Shown here one piece after another: positions 1 to 14,279 of a stretch of DNA of 64,000 nt (its first letter is position 1; every line of letters begins with the position of its first letter). The stretch comes from Viscum album (lineage: Eukaryota; Streptophyta; Magnoliopsida; Santalales; Viscaceae). The DNA lies in assembly GCA_963277665.1 (NCBI GenBank), contig OY728165.1, positions 1,758,602,772 to 1,758,666,771 of the forward strand. The letters are read 5' to 3'. The position numbers were made by a program, and so were the translations under genes. The notes under the pieces were generated by a model. That model made no database searches and was not told the DNA's origin. It saw only the letters and a program-made list of their open reading frames with translations.

Positions 1-3000
1 TATAAAAGGGTGAAATGAAATTCATAGTCAGGGTAAACAAAAAAAAATATCAATGATCAAATAGTAATAACATTAGAATAAGGGTATGAGAAGATGAGAA
101 TAATAGGTGAAACCCATAACATTTATATCATATATCATAATCTTGATTCAGAGAATAAATATTGGAAGTTCATAAATGAATAAAAGTAAATGATATATGA
201 GATAATAAAATTAGAATAAGAGATAGATATACTGAATACAAATAAGAACATAAAACCAATTGTCATGGCTACCCACCAAGACATTGATGAAATGATAGGC
301 TTGGGAAAACAAGATGTGAATCTTCTTAAGGAATTATAAATCCTCCCTTTACCATATTTTAGGCATGGGATATCCACCCACAAACTCTTTTAGCTTATAT
401 AACACTAATACATAATCAATTCATTGGAGGGAGATATATGTCCCACCCATAACATAAAACCTAATTTTTTTAAATAACATCATAAAGAATTTAACATATC
501 ATAACTGGGGAAATGAAATGGGTTTCGTAAACATTTCAAGATAGCATAACCCATAGGAATGAAATGAGCTTCAAATAAATTTAAAAATTTAAAAATATAA
601 TAACCCATGTAAAAGGAATTGGTTTAATAAAATTATTTTCATTATAGACAAAAATAACACATAAAAATAATAATGATAGTAAAATTGAATCATATTCCCA
701 ATAAAACTGACATAGCATCAATGGATGTCATTTTAAATGGGAAATGATTTTGAATGTTAACTTCAAAAGTTTCTTGATGAAAATATACATTTTTCAGTAA
801 GAATATATTTACTTAAAAATAAAAATTCTCGAAACATTTTAAAAATAGTTTTCTTTTAAAATAACCATTGACACTTATAAATTAATCTTTATATCATTTT
901 TCGTCTTGATGGAAAAAAATTTTGTTCATGTAGTACACAATATGTTAATGAATCCATTCACATTTTTAATAAAATCCAAATAGACCTTGTTTGGAAAATG
1001 AAAATAAGTTTGATTTTCAATTTTTAAAAATTTAAAACAATGGTAAAATTTATTTAATCAATCATAGAGTAAAATTAAATCATTTATGAAAAAAATTAAA
1101 CATTGATATGGATGAAAAATGGTTTATGACTGAATTGAAAAATAATGTCTATTTTCATGGAAATGTTTTTTATGTTAGGGTGAATAAAGAGAAAAAAAAA
1201 CAATATAAATATGTATTCTCAATAAATAAATGTAGGATAATTAAATTCACAATGTTCTTTATAAATATATAATATTATTTCATCATTGAAATCCTAGTAA
1301 AAACAATCATCATAAACAATGAGATTGTAACATCAAACACTTAGCACTTTGGTAACTTTTGAAACATATAGACCCATGAAAGAATAAAATTAATAGAATT
1401 ATTTAATATCATAAGGAAGAATAAATTAATTCAATAAAATATCATAGGGTATGTATATAAACCTCATAAAATAATATTGGTTCATAACATAACATATGTC
1501 CCAATGAAGGAAAATTAAGACAAAAAATATTGTACCTTAAGTCTTGAATTCCTTCATACATGTCTGAAAATACTTTAAAATAAATATAAGTTTATTGTAA
1601 ATCTATGAGATAAAAATAATTATATATATCAAACCATATATTATTTTATTATTACCTTTACCCTACATAATTTTTACAATTCCTTGATGAAATAATATTT
1701 TGAGTAATAACTATATTGTTTTTCAAGTATGTCTTTATTTGGTATTTATAATACTTTAATATTGATCATGGTTAAAAAATAACTATAATTTTATCAAGGG
1801 TATAAATATAATGTATATTAATTATATTTTTATTTATTTTAATCTATACAAGTTTGAGGTAAATAATGAAATACACTATTCATAAACAAAGTAGGGCTTA
1901 TGTACACATTAACATTGAATCAGATTTCTCTATTGATGGAACATAAGGGAGATAAAAAAATATAAATTTCCAAAGATAATTTTTATATTATATATATCAC
2001 TAATATTCATTATAGTTACCCTTATTACCATTCAATTAAATCATATGTTGAAAACAAATCACATCGCTTCATGAGGCCATATTCTGCCATACACACGACT
2101 GGGGTTATAGTATTCCTACATAATGGAATGTAAGAAGTTATATGTGATATTATAATTAAATAATTATAATAATATCATAAATAATATATGTAAATAGTGA
2201 ATCCATAATTATTTCTATATGTGAGAGCTGGTGATGGAAGAATTAAAAATATTTGTTTTTAAGGCTGTAGTATAATGTACACATGATCATTCGTTTCGTT
2301 TACCATTTATTTGAAGAGAAATGATATATGGGTTATGATATATAAATTATTATAACTTGTTATATTTTATATACTTGTGTTAATATATTGGAATCCATTG
2401 AACATTAATCATGGTGGTAATGTAAGAGTTAAAAAAGAAATAATTTAGAGAGGAAAATTACATTCTACTAGACCAACCACTATTTGATCAATTATTAAAG
2501 GCCCTAGGGTTGGTCTATTGAGATAAAAAGTAGATATAGAACAAGTATTTTGATGTTTGAAGGTATTTTTTCATGGTTTGGTAAAGAAAAATGTATTTGG
2601 TTGTGTGAATAAGTGTGAGAATGAGGTCCCCATTTATAATTGAGAAGGAGTGACATTTTTATAAATTCAAAATATAATCAATAATTGTATGTCACTCAAT
2701 AAGATGCACAAAAAAATATGATAAGTATAGTTTAATATGGATTATATGGTCGGATAAACCTCCACCAAATAAAAAACAATTTTTTTGAACATTTTATTCC
2801 TTAACCACAATGTTTCTCTCTTTTAACATTTTATTTTTCACTGTGGTTTTTAGTTTCATTTTATTTACCTAGGTAATTTATCATTTGAAAATAAATTTTA
2901 AATGAATATTATCATAAAATTTGAACAATACTATTATAAATATGAAATAAAATTAATAAAATAAAAATAATATTTGTGTGGAAAATGAATTTTAACACAT

Positions 3001-3840
3001 GCACATGTAATGCAGACACCCATGTTTATCTTTAATTATAGTAATCAATTTTTAATATGTCTATTAATATTTATGAATAAAATTAATTTTAAATTATAAT
3101 ATAATATAAAATACTAGTATTATAAATAATTTATCAATTTTATCAAATTAAATTTTAAATTGTGGTATAATTTAATTTATGATTAATACTATAAAATTAA
3201 TGATAACATGGATTTCCAAAGAGAATATTTTCTAATGTATACAACGTTTTAAAGTCAAAATTTTATAAGAAATTAATTCTAATGAACTAAATTGTATTAA
3301 TAAATATATTTATTAACTAATTTAACTTTTAAATTTTTTTTAAAAAATGTGGAACTTTGTAATTGCTTGAAATGAAATAACAGTTTAAAATAAAAAAATA
3401 TTTTTTCCCATATTCAATGAAAAATTAATATTTTTAAAAAATTACCAAAATTTAACCCTACTATAATTATTATATAATTATTTTAAAAAATAATATATTC
3501 TAAACAATTATATTTATATATAAGTTTTAAAATTTAGTTTTATTATTTTTACACAATGAGAAAAAAACCTTTTTTGGGAAAAGGTATTTTCGCTGAATTT
3601 AATGACATATCAAAAAATAATTATGAGTTTTTTTTATAAAAATTTTACTCAATTTTAGTATTATTTTTATTCATAATTTTAACACTAATATTAGTAACTA
3701 GTTTATAATTGTAGTTTTTAAATAATAATATTCATAGTATATAATTGTTCATTAAAATGTGGGGTTGTGTGTAACAAAATCTATCAAAGGAATTAAATTT
3801 ATTTGAAAACTAGAATAAATAATAAGGGTGAAACATTATA
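1..3840 (-). repeat. 3' LTR of element C (cut by window edge)
   Basis: This stretch is collinear with 7603-11530. Matching landmarks sit about 7.61-7.69 kb apart, for example the blocks near 690/8337, 1485/9128 and 2060/9705. Read on the minus strand it has a TATA-like site at 2632-2638 followed by CT-rich sequence, and the motif GGGTGGGAC..CCTCCAATGAATTG near 411-445 that recurs in the LTRs of element A. The right edge at 3840 is followed on the plus strand by a C-rich stretch resembling the reversed polypurine tract and pol tail of element A, so this is the 3' LTR of a minus-strand element. About ten bases seem to be missing at the left, outside the window. Divergence from its partner is high, so C is an old insertion. 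Confidence 0.72.
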
Positions 3841-5061
3841 CCACCTTATAAAGGATTTTCCCTTGAAAATAATCCCTCATATATAAATAAATTAGGATAC
3901 TTCTACCTCATCACATACTCAGGTTCACACGTAGTATCATCAAGATTTTGTTTTCACCTAAGAACTTTGACCAGGTGAGTGGAAAAGTTTCATATAACTT
4001 TCTATTTATTATATAGAGTAATTGATTTATTCTCATTATATTAATATTAATGCTCCAATAGTATGAACTTTGAGTTCAATAAATTTTATGGATTAGTTAT
4101 GTAGTTCCTCAAGATTCATATGTGGAAAAAATCAAGAACCTTTTTGATATTTGGTGGAAGCTCCAAATGATAAGTTTCAATTTCAATACGATCAAAAATT
4201 TCAAATGGAATGTTATACCTATGGTTTAGTTTTAACTTTATTATAAATACCATTACATTATTCTACTATGTAATTCATATAAATAACTTCTCATAAAATT
4301 AAAAATCTATATCACTTTATGAATTGTCAATATAACTTCTCTACTAAATTTGTTCTTCACATATGTGTTGTGGAATGGAATTGGAAATATCACCCATTAA
4401 ATCAGCTATATCATGCCCCAATAGGTTTAATTATCTAATTTCATTCTCTTAAATTGTATTTATATACTTCCTTCCATATATGGATTTATAATTACCCATT
4501 TTAATGCTGGGAGGAAATATATTTTTGTAAGAAATATCAACTAGAAAAAGGTGTTGCTCCGAACCACCATTAAAATCCATTGAAAATATCTCAACATATC
4601 CCCTAATGTTTTAATTTTTATCCCATACTAAAAATAATTATGAGGATGATATGCAGTGATAAAAATGAACACTTTCTTAATATATTTCTAAATGTATCCC
4701 TACAATTTTTAGTTAATCCCTGAATCCCTATCAGATATAATGGGGTATGGTAGTCAAAGAAACATTACCACTACCTTGATGTATATTCTATAAATATTAT
4801 CAAGAGTGAAGTATTATTTGTTTATATTGAATTGTGTGGAATTTGTAATTATGTCTTATATGATCCATATATAATTATTTGCTTTAGAATATATGGTGAT
4901 TCCAATGATAAAATACATGGTGACATGTTCCCATTTCCATTCATATATGGATAATTATTTTATCACCCCTTAGATATTTTTATTTTATCTATAACTTGTT
5001 GACATAATATTACTATGATACATACATAGAAATATCTATCATCATGTTTTCACCCCAGAAA

Positions 5062-5182
5062 TTACCTTTCACATAGACCATTGGAAGGAATTACACCACT
5101 ATTGGTCTTCATATGTGGGTTTAATCCCCATGGACTGTCCATATTTGACATCTTGTGATATCACATATGGTATATCCTTTTA
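5062..5182 (+). ncRNA. tRNA-like (SINE-like) module in C, decayed
   Basis: A ~120-bp segment reads on the plus strand like the 5' part of a tRNA: a box-A-like TAGACCATTGG at 5074-5084, a box-B-like GGTTTAATCCC at 5118-5128 inside the near stem GTGGG..CCCAT, and a terminal CCTTTT. It aligns along its length with the better-kept modules of A (37176-37295), B (43039-43157) and D (28541-28656). As in those elements it is antisense to its host and lies between gag and the 3' LTR. Both boxes carry substitutions that probably abolish Pol III use. I infer a tRNA-derived SINE captured by the ancestor of the lineage. Confidence 0.55.
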
Positions 5183-6034
5183 AAAAATTATATTCAAATT
5201 TTTAATAACATTCTAAAATAGAAATAACCCATAATCACCTAAATTAAGAAGACCAGTTAAAATATAAAGGTTACAGATACCTTAATCATATTTCCACATA
5301 AGTAATTACACCTCAAAAAACATTTTACTTAAACATAATTAAAATAACAGGGTTGTATTTTCATAAATGTCTCTCAAAATATTCATAATATTGATAAAAT
5401 CAAGTCAAATAAAACCAATAATGGTTCCAATTAATTTTTACTAATAATCAGACTTTAACTTAAAAATCAATGAATGTATCTATAACTATTATTTTAATCA
5501 TACATGGATACACAAATTCCTCTAACTGATAATTCACACTTCTTTTCATAAATATGATCTTATCCTAGATAGAAAAATATTCATTATGATATTTGGTTCA
5601 TCCATTCTCTAATAGAAAATAAAATTATATTCCATTTTTATATAATCTAGTTAGAGAGAGACAATAAAATCCCAAAATGGTATCAAATTTCACAAATGGA
5701 TAGACATTTTTTTATAGGGATCATTCATAAAAACTCCATCATGATATTACCAAATCATGATTAGAGAATAACTATTCACTAATTTTCATAATTCACTTCC
5801 ATGGTCATGATTTCATAACAATTCCCTTTTTTATTTTTCTTCAACAAAAATTGTGTCTTATTTTCCCCATTATGCATTGGATTAGGATATTCATTTGAAA
5901 AATGCACAAATTTCTTACATTGATGCGCTCGAATGTGGGTACATTGTTTTGTGACTGATTCCCCCTATTCTCATCACTATTCAACATCTTCCCATCACAT
6001 TGGAATTAATATAATCTATAACTTTCCATTCTAT

Positions 6035-6720
6035 TTAAAAAAATATACTCCATTTAAGAAAATTTATTCCATGTTTCCTTCCACCCTTTGTGCATAGAAA
6101 AATGATCATATTATTGTCTCCCTTTTCTAGAGTTTCTATTAAATTATATCTTTGTTTTATTATAAAATTAATTATAATTATGGGTAACTCCAATATCAAT
6201 TTCCACATAAATAGGGTAATGAATAATTTATTCATAGCTCCCAATTTACCTTTCGGATAACGCCCGTATATTACTTGGCTTTTAACCACTAAAGAATTAA
6301 TCAACTTTACATTCTGGTTGGATGATAATTCCATAACAGTTCCTAAAAGTGTTGTAAAATATTCCCCATAGGTACCGATATATTCCTCATACTTCAATTT
6401 TTACTGATGGAATTCCCTATCAATTTTTATATGATTAATATGAGGAAATTACATAGTAAAAAATAAGCTTTTACACTCATCCCACTCCATAGTTTCAATG
6501 TCATCGTGTTTACCTATATACTTGATAAGAGTCCATTATTTATCCACTTTTCCTTCTAATAAATATATTTCTAATTAAAAAATGTTATGCTCCAACCACT
6601 AGAGATTTCAAAATATCATTTCAATTGTACTCATCCATTTCTTAGAAAATAGTGAATTAGATGAACTACTAAAATAATATAAAAGGTGACCCATGATGAA
6701 ATCAATAGCACATTTTTCTA
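6035..6720 (-). pseudogene. gag: gag pseudogene of element C (Ty3/gypsy)
   Basis: The minus-strand translation aligns with the gag of element B over the Retrotrans_gag (capsid) domain. Examples are IEMIF against LEKIF, LEIYLLEGKVDK*WTLI against FIEVYRLTGDADQWWSLI, and DDIETMEWDECKSLFF against DDVSNMEWREFKELFL. The FP and REF positions of the following YFP..RQF block also match. The match runs in one frame from about 6665 down to about 6230, with several in-frame stops and no frameshift needed. The longest open piece is 120 codons (6035-6397). Gag would form the particle of the retroelement; this copy cannot. No zinc knuckle can be read downstream. The family assignment rests on motif alignment by eye to B, within the same window. 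Confidence 0.68.
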
Positions 6721-7934
6721 TAATTTTATGGTTCAGAAGATAATTATGATTCATATCATGAGAATGTTGTGTGATAATTGAATTTTTTTTTCATTCTAGA
6801 TCCCATAACATCTTGTTTCTTAGGTGGACAACCATTTCATTGTTTATTTTATTCAGCAGTAACACAGTGCCTATAGGATCTATCCACTGAATTAGTCAAA
6901 CATAGTGTATGCAATAATAATAAAAGTGGGAAACCACATAATCATAAAAAAACACTTATATTATGTCTAAATCATGACACCTTCTTTTCAATATATGATT
7001 CCTTAGACTTATCCTTGGTCATTTATGGTAATTATTCAAATCCTTCATTATGGTTCATATGATGTTTATGAATTTATAAAATAAATCACCTCGGACTAAA
7101 AAACTAGGAGTGTAGAAAGGATCATTTTAATACACTAGATGATGATAGAGTCCAGATAAATGTACCCTTTTCATGGTTGTTACCCTTAGGTAAAACTAAT
7201 CTAGAACTATATATACATATAGAATCTTAAAAAGGATGCAATTACTCAGAAAACTCTTTTTATATCCTTCACAAGAATTAAGGAATAATTTCTTATACAT
7301 AGGCATATCCTAATAGATCTCACTAAAGTTATGCATCCTAGTTCCCAAAGGATTAAATAATTATTTCTCTTTTATAAATTTTACACATGAAAAACAAATG
7401 AAGCATACTTATTAAATTAAAATAGATGAACATTCATTATATAACAAGATAATCCATATCTGAATAATTTATCTCTTATGACTTTGTAGTCTTTGACACA
7501 TAATCAATTAGATCATAAGTTAGTTACTTCATCTACCAACAAATTATACATAATTAACACCCTTCCTAGTCATATCATACATAATAAATTTCATCATATA
7601 TTGTGGAATGGAAACTTAATAAAGGGTGATTTCATTTTCTCATTAATTTTAAAAACGTGATATATCAATGATCACATTAGAAAAACATGATTTCAATTGT
7701 ATGAGAACATGATATTAACATTTCAAAGCCCTACCCTACATATCTTAGATCAAAAACATGATTTTTGGAATAAATCATCATTATTATAAGACATGAATCA
7801 AAAGAGAATGAATGTACGTGAAACATGATTTCATAACATTTTTTGTAAGACACATTCTTTTGGAATACACCTATGAATAGAAAAAAATATGTCTAATAAA
7901 CCAACAAATCAATTCATTCAATATTAGGATTAGG

Positions 7935-8035
7935 AAAACAACTCATGTACCAGCTTCAGGCTTGGGATAAAATTATGTGTATCATCTTTTCGTCTTGGGA
8001 AAACCACATGTGTACCCTGTTTTAGTCTTAGGATA
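7935..8035 (-). repeat. ~33-bp minisatellite, three diverged units (C 5' LTR)
   Basis: Three successive units of roughly 30-36 bp share a plan of CATGTAC/ATGTGTA, then TTC or TTT, then GTCTTGGGA or GGCTTGGGA, then AAAACC. They lie about 330-430 bp from the LTR end. A, B and E carry unrelated short repeats in the corresponding part of their LTRs. Confidence 0.5.
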
Positions 8036-10276
8036 ACCTCCCCTATAACTTTTTACCTCATATAAAATTTAACATTATTCAATGTAATAGATGAAGATAT
8101 AGGTCCGAATCATCACATACACCATATATTTGTGTTCCAAAAGATCATATAACATTCATAATATTAAAACCCATTAAAAATCGGTTTCATAAAAAATAAA
8201 ATAACCACTCATGGAAAAGAAACAAGTTTCATTTAAATTTGATCAATTCATCATAGAATAACACTTGGAAATAGAATAAGATCTATAAAAATCATTTAAT
8301 AATAACCATAAAACATCCCGAGAAAGAATAAAGATGGTAAAATTGGATCATATCCCGAGTAAATAATATGAAATGTTAAATAATTTTACCTTAGATGTAA
8401 AATTATTTTTGAAGATCACTTAGACGATTTCTTCAGAAAAAATAAACTTTTCACAATTAAAATAATTTTTAAAAAATTTAAAATCATAACAAACATTCAA
8501 ATTCCATTAATTTAAAAAAAAACCCTTTCAGACTTATAGATTACTCTTTTAAACATTTTCTCGTTTTTACATTGAGAAATTATTTTCATTTCATACATGT
8601 TATGAAAAATGATTCGTTTGACATTTTTGCTCAAAGACAAGGGGAGTTGTTTATAAAATGAAAGGATGATTCATTTTTTTAACTAAAATAAGGATAAAAT
8701 TAATATCAAAAATCATATATAAACACTAAATCATTCCTGATTTTTTTTAAACATAGGTATAGAAGGAAAATGGTTATCAATTGAGGAGATAAATAATGAT
8801 GGTTTTATGTTAAAAAAATCATTTCGAATATTGTGTACACAAAGAGATAAAAAAGATGTTAAAACATGTGTTCAAAATAAATAACATGTGAATAATGAAA
8901 TTCACTATGTTATTTGGAAATAAATTATAATATATCATAATTGAAAGAATAATCATAAAAAATATCAATAGGCAATGATATTGTAACATCAATCATATAC
9001 AACTTAAGTAACTTTTGAATCATGAGAACCATAAAAATATTACATTAAATTAAATTGTTAATATAATGAGAATAATGAAATTAATTATATAATATATCAA
9101 TGAGGTAGTATATTCCACTCATAAATTAGGATTGGTTCATAACATAACATATGTATTAATGAATAGAAATTGAGGTAAAAAATTCTTTACCATAAGTGCC
9201 AACTTCCTTTGTAAGAATTCCAAAATCATGAGTGGAAAATATATTTTTATTATAAATATATTTTGGAATGATAAATAAATATATATAATACTATATATCA
9301 TTTACATGTTACCTTTAATTAATCTTTTATTAACATTTCCTTGTTAAATTTTCATTTCAGGTGATTAATTCTACATTTTTATGTATATTTTATTTCTTTT
9401 AGACATTTTCATTTATCATGGTTACACCATTATCAAAATTTTATCCATAATAAAAAATTAATATATATTTAGTATCTATGTATTTATAGTAATCCATAAA
9501 ATTTAGATATAGAAAATTAAATACACTATTCAGGGAGACGGTAGGTCGTATATAAACAATAATGTTGTTTCCATTTTCTCAATGGAAGAAACAAAAGGAA
9601 AGTAAATAATATATTATGTTTCCATTATATTTTTCATTTCATATATGAAATATATTATTATAATTTACAATTATTACCTTCCATGTAAAACATATGTGAA
9701 AATGAGTCACAACGCTTCGAGGTGTGGTTGTTTGTCATTCCCACTAGCAAAATTATCATATTACCACAGAATGGAATGTAAGAAGGTAGATGTAATAATA
9801 AAATTCTATAATAATAATAAGATAATAAATATAAAACATATAAATTGAATAAATCAATATATATATGTGTGAGAGGTAGATTTTGGGAAAAAAATAATAT
9901 CGGTTCACAAAGCCGTAGTCTACCATATAAAAGATAGATAGTTTCATTTCCCATTTGATGAAAGATAAGATGGATATAGGTTGTTAAATAAAACTAATAA
10001 CATAATTTTATATGTTATATATTGGTTTTATTATATTTAAATTAATATAACATTATTTAGGGTGGTAAGAGAATAAGTGAAAAAAATAGATTAGTGAAGA
10101 CAATTACCTTCGCTTAGAACAACCTAGTTATGATCTCTTATTAAGGACACTATGGTTACTGTTTTGGGATGAGTAGTATATATTTAACATTTAAATGGAT
10201 TTTTAAGAGTGGTTTTGTCATTTTTTTGAAAAAAAATGTCTTAGGAGCTGTGTGTAAATGAGAGGGAGAGGCCCCC

Positions 10277-10283
10277 TTTTATA
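10277..10283 (-). promoter_or_regulatory. TATA box of C 5' LTR
   Basis: On the minus strand this reads TATAAAA followed by GGGGGCC and a CT-rich run. The arrangement matches the TATA/CT-rich start regions of A (TATAAAAAGG then CTCC repeats) and B (TATAAAAGGCCCCC). Transcription of the element would be expected to begin about 30 bp further on, inside the CT-rich stretch. Confidence 0.6.
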
Positions 10284-11530
10284 ATTAAGGAGGATTTTAA
10301 TTTTTAAAAATTCCCAAAAACAATTGAATAATTCAAAGCCACACTCATGTCACGTGCCACCAAATTTTATAAATAAAGGATTAAATGGATTATATTTTTG
10401 AGAAACACAACCACCAATAAAAATATATATTTTAAACATCTTTTAACTTAACCATAATGTTTACTCTATTTTACCATTTTACTTTCCACTATGGCAACTT
10501 CCCTCATTTAATTTACATAGTTAATTTAAAAAATAAGAAAAAAATTAAATTAAAATTTATTAAATTTTCTTTAACCACTAATTTTAAATTGTTAATCTAA
10601 TTTATAGATTAAAAATATGATATTTTTAGAAAAATAATTGTAACACAAGAACATATATTTTAAAAAACCCCATTTTAACATTAATAAAAGTGGTTAATTT
10701 TTATTATATTTATTATAGTTTTTGAAATAAAATTAAGTTGATTATATTATATATTGTAAATTATTATTTTTCTAAATATTTAATCCAATTTATAAAATTA
10801 AATTAAAATATTTGGCATAATTTAATTTATCATTAATCCTGCGGGTGTGACCGTATATTGGTTTTTCCAAAGAATTTTTTTTTGAAAACTATATAATTTT
10901 ATAATATCAAAATATTATATGAATTTGAATTCAATTAAATTAATTCGGTTAATTAATAAATAACTGAACTGATTTTAATTTTAAAATATTTTTAAATAAG
11001 ATGTAATAGTGTAAATTCTTTAAATGAAATGTTTGTTTTTAATAAAAATAAGTATTTCTAAATATTTACCAAAACAGTTATCCTTTCATAGAATTGTAAA
11101 AAATAGACTGTAATCTAATTTTGAAATTTTCATTCTAAAAGTGAAGTTATTTTAACAAATAAATATTTCTAATTATTTTAAAATTAACATTACTATTTCT
11201 ACACAACCATCAATAGAAATAATTTTCTGAGAAAATATTAATTTCGACGCACATAAATACTTTAAAAAAATTATTAATTTATTATTTTTATGTTTTTTAT
11301 ATAAAACCATTTTAAAATATTTTGACTTTTTTAATTTCTATATTCTTGTATCCATATTTAACGACTATCTTATAGTGGTCATGTTAAAATAATAAAAAGA
11401 ATAGTATGACGTGATTTGTTAAAACATGTTGTGATGTGTAATGCAAGTTATCGAAGAAATTATAATTATATGAAATAAAATATTTCATAAAAAATTACTT
11501 TGTTAAATTTCTAATATATTCCAAATTACA

Positions 11531-13149
11531 CCAGGTGAGTGAATAAATGATAAAATAATGTAGTAACACTCATCATATAATAAAATATTTCAGGATATCT
11601 TGTGATAACTATGCCACTATAGCACCCAACACTACATGTTTATTCCAATACCATGTAATTGAATGATTTATCCACTAAAATCATATTTATTTGTACACTA
11701 GTATCCACTAAGTCCATGTGGAATCAATGAAAATGGAATGATACCATAGCATAAAAAGAAAACAGCGTGTGGGGGACCCTACTCACTAACATACCCTAGA
11801 AAGAATACAACCAGTAGAATACCTGGTTCATATCCACCCATTGATGAATATATAACCAATAGAGGGTCTAACTCATAGTCTTAACCTTGATATTTATGAA
11901 TGTAAGAGGTACCCGCTCCTGGAAATTCTCTATAAATAAAAAACTATTACATGAACCGGACCATAACCATCCATTAAAGGATATATAACTTGTGGAGGAT
12001 AGATATTATAGTCAATTACTATAGAATATATAAGTAGTTGTGGATTATAGATCATAATCACCAACAAGATAATGAAAAAATTATATAAGACCCAAGTCTC
12101 TATCTTCCCCATTCATCTTAACTGCATATAAAATAATAGTATCCCCTCACAATCACCATTCCGAAAAAATTATGATAATAAGATAGAAACATATATAAAA
12201 TAGTCATCATATTTCATAACTCTCATTAGGTAGCTGAGTCAATCCACTATCTCTCTCATCTTGTAAACAAAAACACTAGTTCTACATTATTCATACTCCC
12301 ATAAACTAGATTATGTATTCTTGTCCTAGAAATCTATAATAAAATAATACCTCACCCCAACACCAATGTTATATGACATTAAAAAAACACCAACCCTAAA
12401 TCGAAAAATGAATCATAAATAATTGATCAATAACTCACAAGAACATAAAAATTGCATAATTAGCCTCTATGTTCCCACTCCAAGTTCTATCCCATATAAT
12501 ATCGACTCATGAATAATATCTTATATGGGGATCTGAAACCCATTCCTAAAGAAACAATGAAATAAGAATTCATAAAAACCCAATTATAATCTATATCATA
12601 ATCCTAGACCATAGGTGTATCTTACATAATGACATAACATCATATAACTCTCAACTCAAATACTATCATTATTCAAAAATAATACAAGGATCTATTCTTA
12701 CATCATATTAATTTTTTTACCCCATATAACCCATTAAAAAGTTTCTCGAAAACTAGTTTATAACATATAGTCGCATTATTGTTGGTGGAACAATTATATT
12801 GAACCATCATTAACTAGTAACCATGGGGACTACCTTAAAGTGACCTCCTCACTAAGATACAATAATAATTCAAAGTATTTCTCATATTCAATATAGAATC
12901 AAAGCACCAAATTATCCTAAACAATGATATTTTATCCAATTATGAAGGTAAACCCTTTTTTAAACCGACATCCAAAGTTCTAAACATTAATTACAAAAAA
13001 CACCAATAGATATACCCTCATCCCCAGCACCTCATAAATTATATGAACAATAATAACCCCATTTGAGTTTTATTTCGTATTCTTATTGTATATGAACCAT
13101 GATAACAAGGCCATATTTTTAGAAAAGTGAGATTTATGGCTCTTGTAAT
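11531..13149. other. Flank of C; unassigned AT-rich DNA
   Basis: No coding remnant is recognisable here. It includes the host flank of element C (its TSD cannot be checked because C's other end is outside the window). Around 11835-12065 three loosely similar 40-50 bp units share the pattern GAATATATAA/GGATATATAA followed by GTGGA or AGAGG and ATAGTC or ATAATC. The last two units (about 11970-12017 and 12019-12062) are adjacent. Confidence 0.4.
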
Positions 13150-13259
13150 AAGACAATTAAAAGTTACAAGAGATGAAATGAAGTAGTCTTACCTTTATCC
13201 TGGATTAAAAAGGACACCATGTCATCAAGATATTGATCATGTAAGTACATCTTTCTACA

Positions 13260-13640
13260 GTTTCCCCTTTGTTAGTAAGTTCGTCAACCATGTATTTTTC
13301 TTCTCAGAATTTGTGAGTGATAGAATAATTCATGGAATAATGTCTTTCAAGACAGTTATCCCAATTTTTTTTCATTCTCCATGCTAGGTGAATCTTACCC
13401 ATTCAGATGTATTGGACAATAGTGGTGGAATCACCTTCAATCCAGAAGGAACCATAGAAACATTTTTGTGCAAGATCTGTTTCCCTAACAATTCCCATCA
13501 TTTCCTATTCAATAGAAGTGTCATGTAGATAGGGACTATTAATACATTCCACCTTTTCCCCTGATAATCATTAAAAATGGCTCCATAACCAGAAGATCTT
13601 GGATTTCCCCTTGAGGCCGCATCTGTATTTCACATAAGCA
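13260..13640 (-). pseudogene. LINE RNase H domain remnant
   Basis: The minus-strand translation starts NTDAASRGNPRSSGYGAIF, matching the NTDGA..GNPG..G.GG opening of RNase H domains in plant LINEs. It continues with an E-bearing stretch (SIE*EMMGIVRETDLA), then EGDSTTIVQ around the third acidic residue, and ends near VDELTNKG, which matches the usual AD.LAN.G close. The acidic residues of the catalytic triad appear present, but stop codons interrupt the frame (for example after the first E and after VQYI). This domain would degrade the RNA strand during target-primed reverse transcription. Confidence 0.72.
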
Positions 13641-14279
13641 AACCGACAAAGGGTGGAGTCTAAGACACTAAAAATGTGCCTCATAAAAGAGGTAAATTAC
13701 ATTGAATATTTATCTACCAATGTATTACAAAGTTCCCAATTGAGTTCTTGCATTTTTTGTGTGCATCATGTTGGTAGTGTGAACTATATCCATGATCCTC
13801 ACAATGGTGTTTTCAGCATTGAATATCATCATAAAATGGATGGAATTTTTTACCTTTTCATATGGAGTTAATAACCTCAACACAGGTGACCCTAAATAGA
13901 AAAAAATCTACATGGGGAGATGTAAAACATGTGTTTCATAAAAAAAAGTGAATAGAATCTGTTTGGGTAGTTTCCAGATCAGAAAAAATGAAAATATCCC
14001 TCTATTTGGTCATGACAGTTTAATAGCTCTAGAACAAGTGGTCCACATCCTTTCTATGGTGATTTCATAAGGCACATTTTTAAAATACTGAAATTCCTAC
14101 TCTTTGAAACTTAACATCTACTAGAATCGTTTGATTTATAGCCTCCAAAGAAGGGTAAACCTTGAGGGTATCTCTAATTTCATGCTGAAATCACCAATCC
14201 AGTTGTTTTCACCATATATAAAATGTTTTTAGGAGGTTTCTTAGTCAAGGATGAAATTATAATATTCTTTCTTGATGAT

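Larger units (their letters stand above)
3841..7602 (-). mobile_element. Interior of Ty3/gypsy-derived element C
   Basis: This region lies between the two LTR copies of C. On the minus strand it holds a decayed gag (about 6035-6720), a tRNA-like module in the opposite orientation (5062-5182), and next to the 3' LTR a short C-rich stretch that looks like the reversed polypurine tract. I see no protease, reverse transcriptase or integrase motif, although 3.8 kb is longer than the interiors of A and B. A primer binding site should adjoin 7603 on the minus strand, but nothing there matches clearly enough to call. The remaining AT-rich sequence (3900-5050, 5190-6030, 6730-7600) has no recognisable feature. 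Confidence 0.6.
7603..11530 (-). repeat. 5' LTR of element C
   Basis: Partner of 1-3840, about 3.93 kb. The right edge at 11530 reads TGTAA on the minus strand, the same start as the LTRs of A and B, and the left edge ends in CA (TG at 7603 on the plus strand). On the minus strand it shows a TATA box (10277-10283) with CT-rich sequence, a probable leader splice donor AAG|GTAATT at about 10107, and a second donor-like exon end near 9192. Imperfect hairpins lie near 9737-9780 (CATTCC/GGAATG) and 9875-9935 (GGTAGA/TCTACC). A three-unit minisatellite lies near 7935-8035. Small open frames around 9645-9954 overlap on both strands and look fortuitous. Confidence 0.72.

Noticed and set aside
9645..9954. 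Overlapping open frames on both strands
   Set aside because: They lie within the C 5' LTR, are low-complexity (Tyr/Ile-rich) and are not conserved in the partner LTR.
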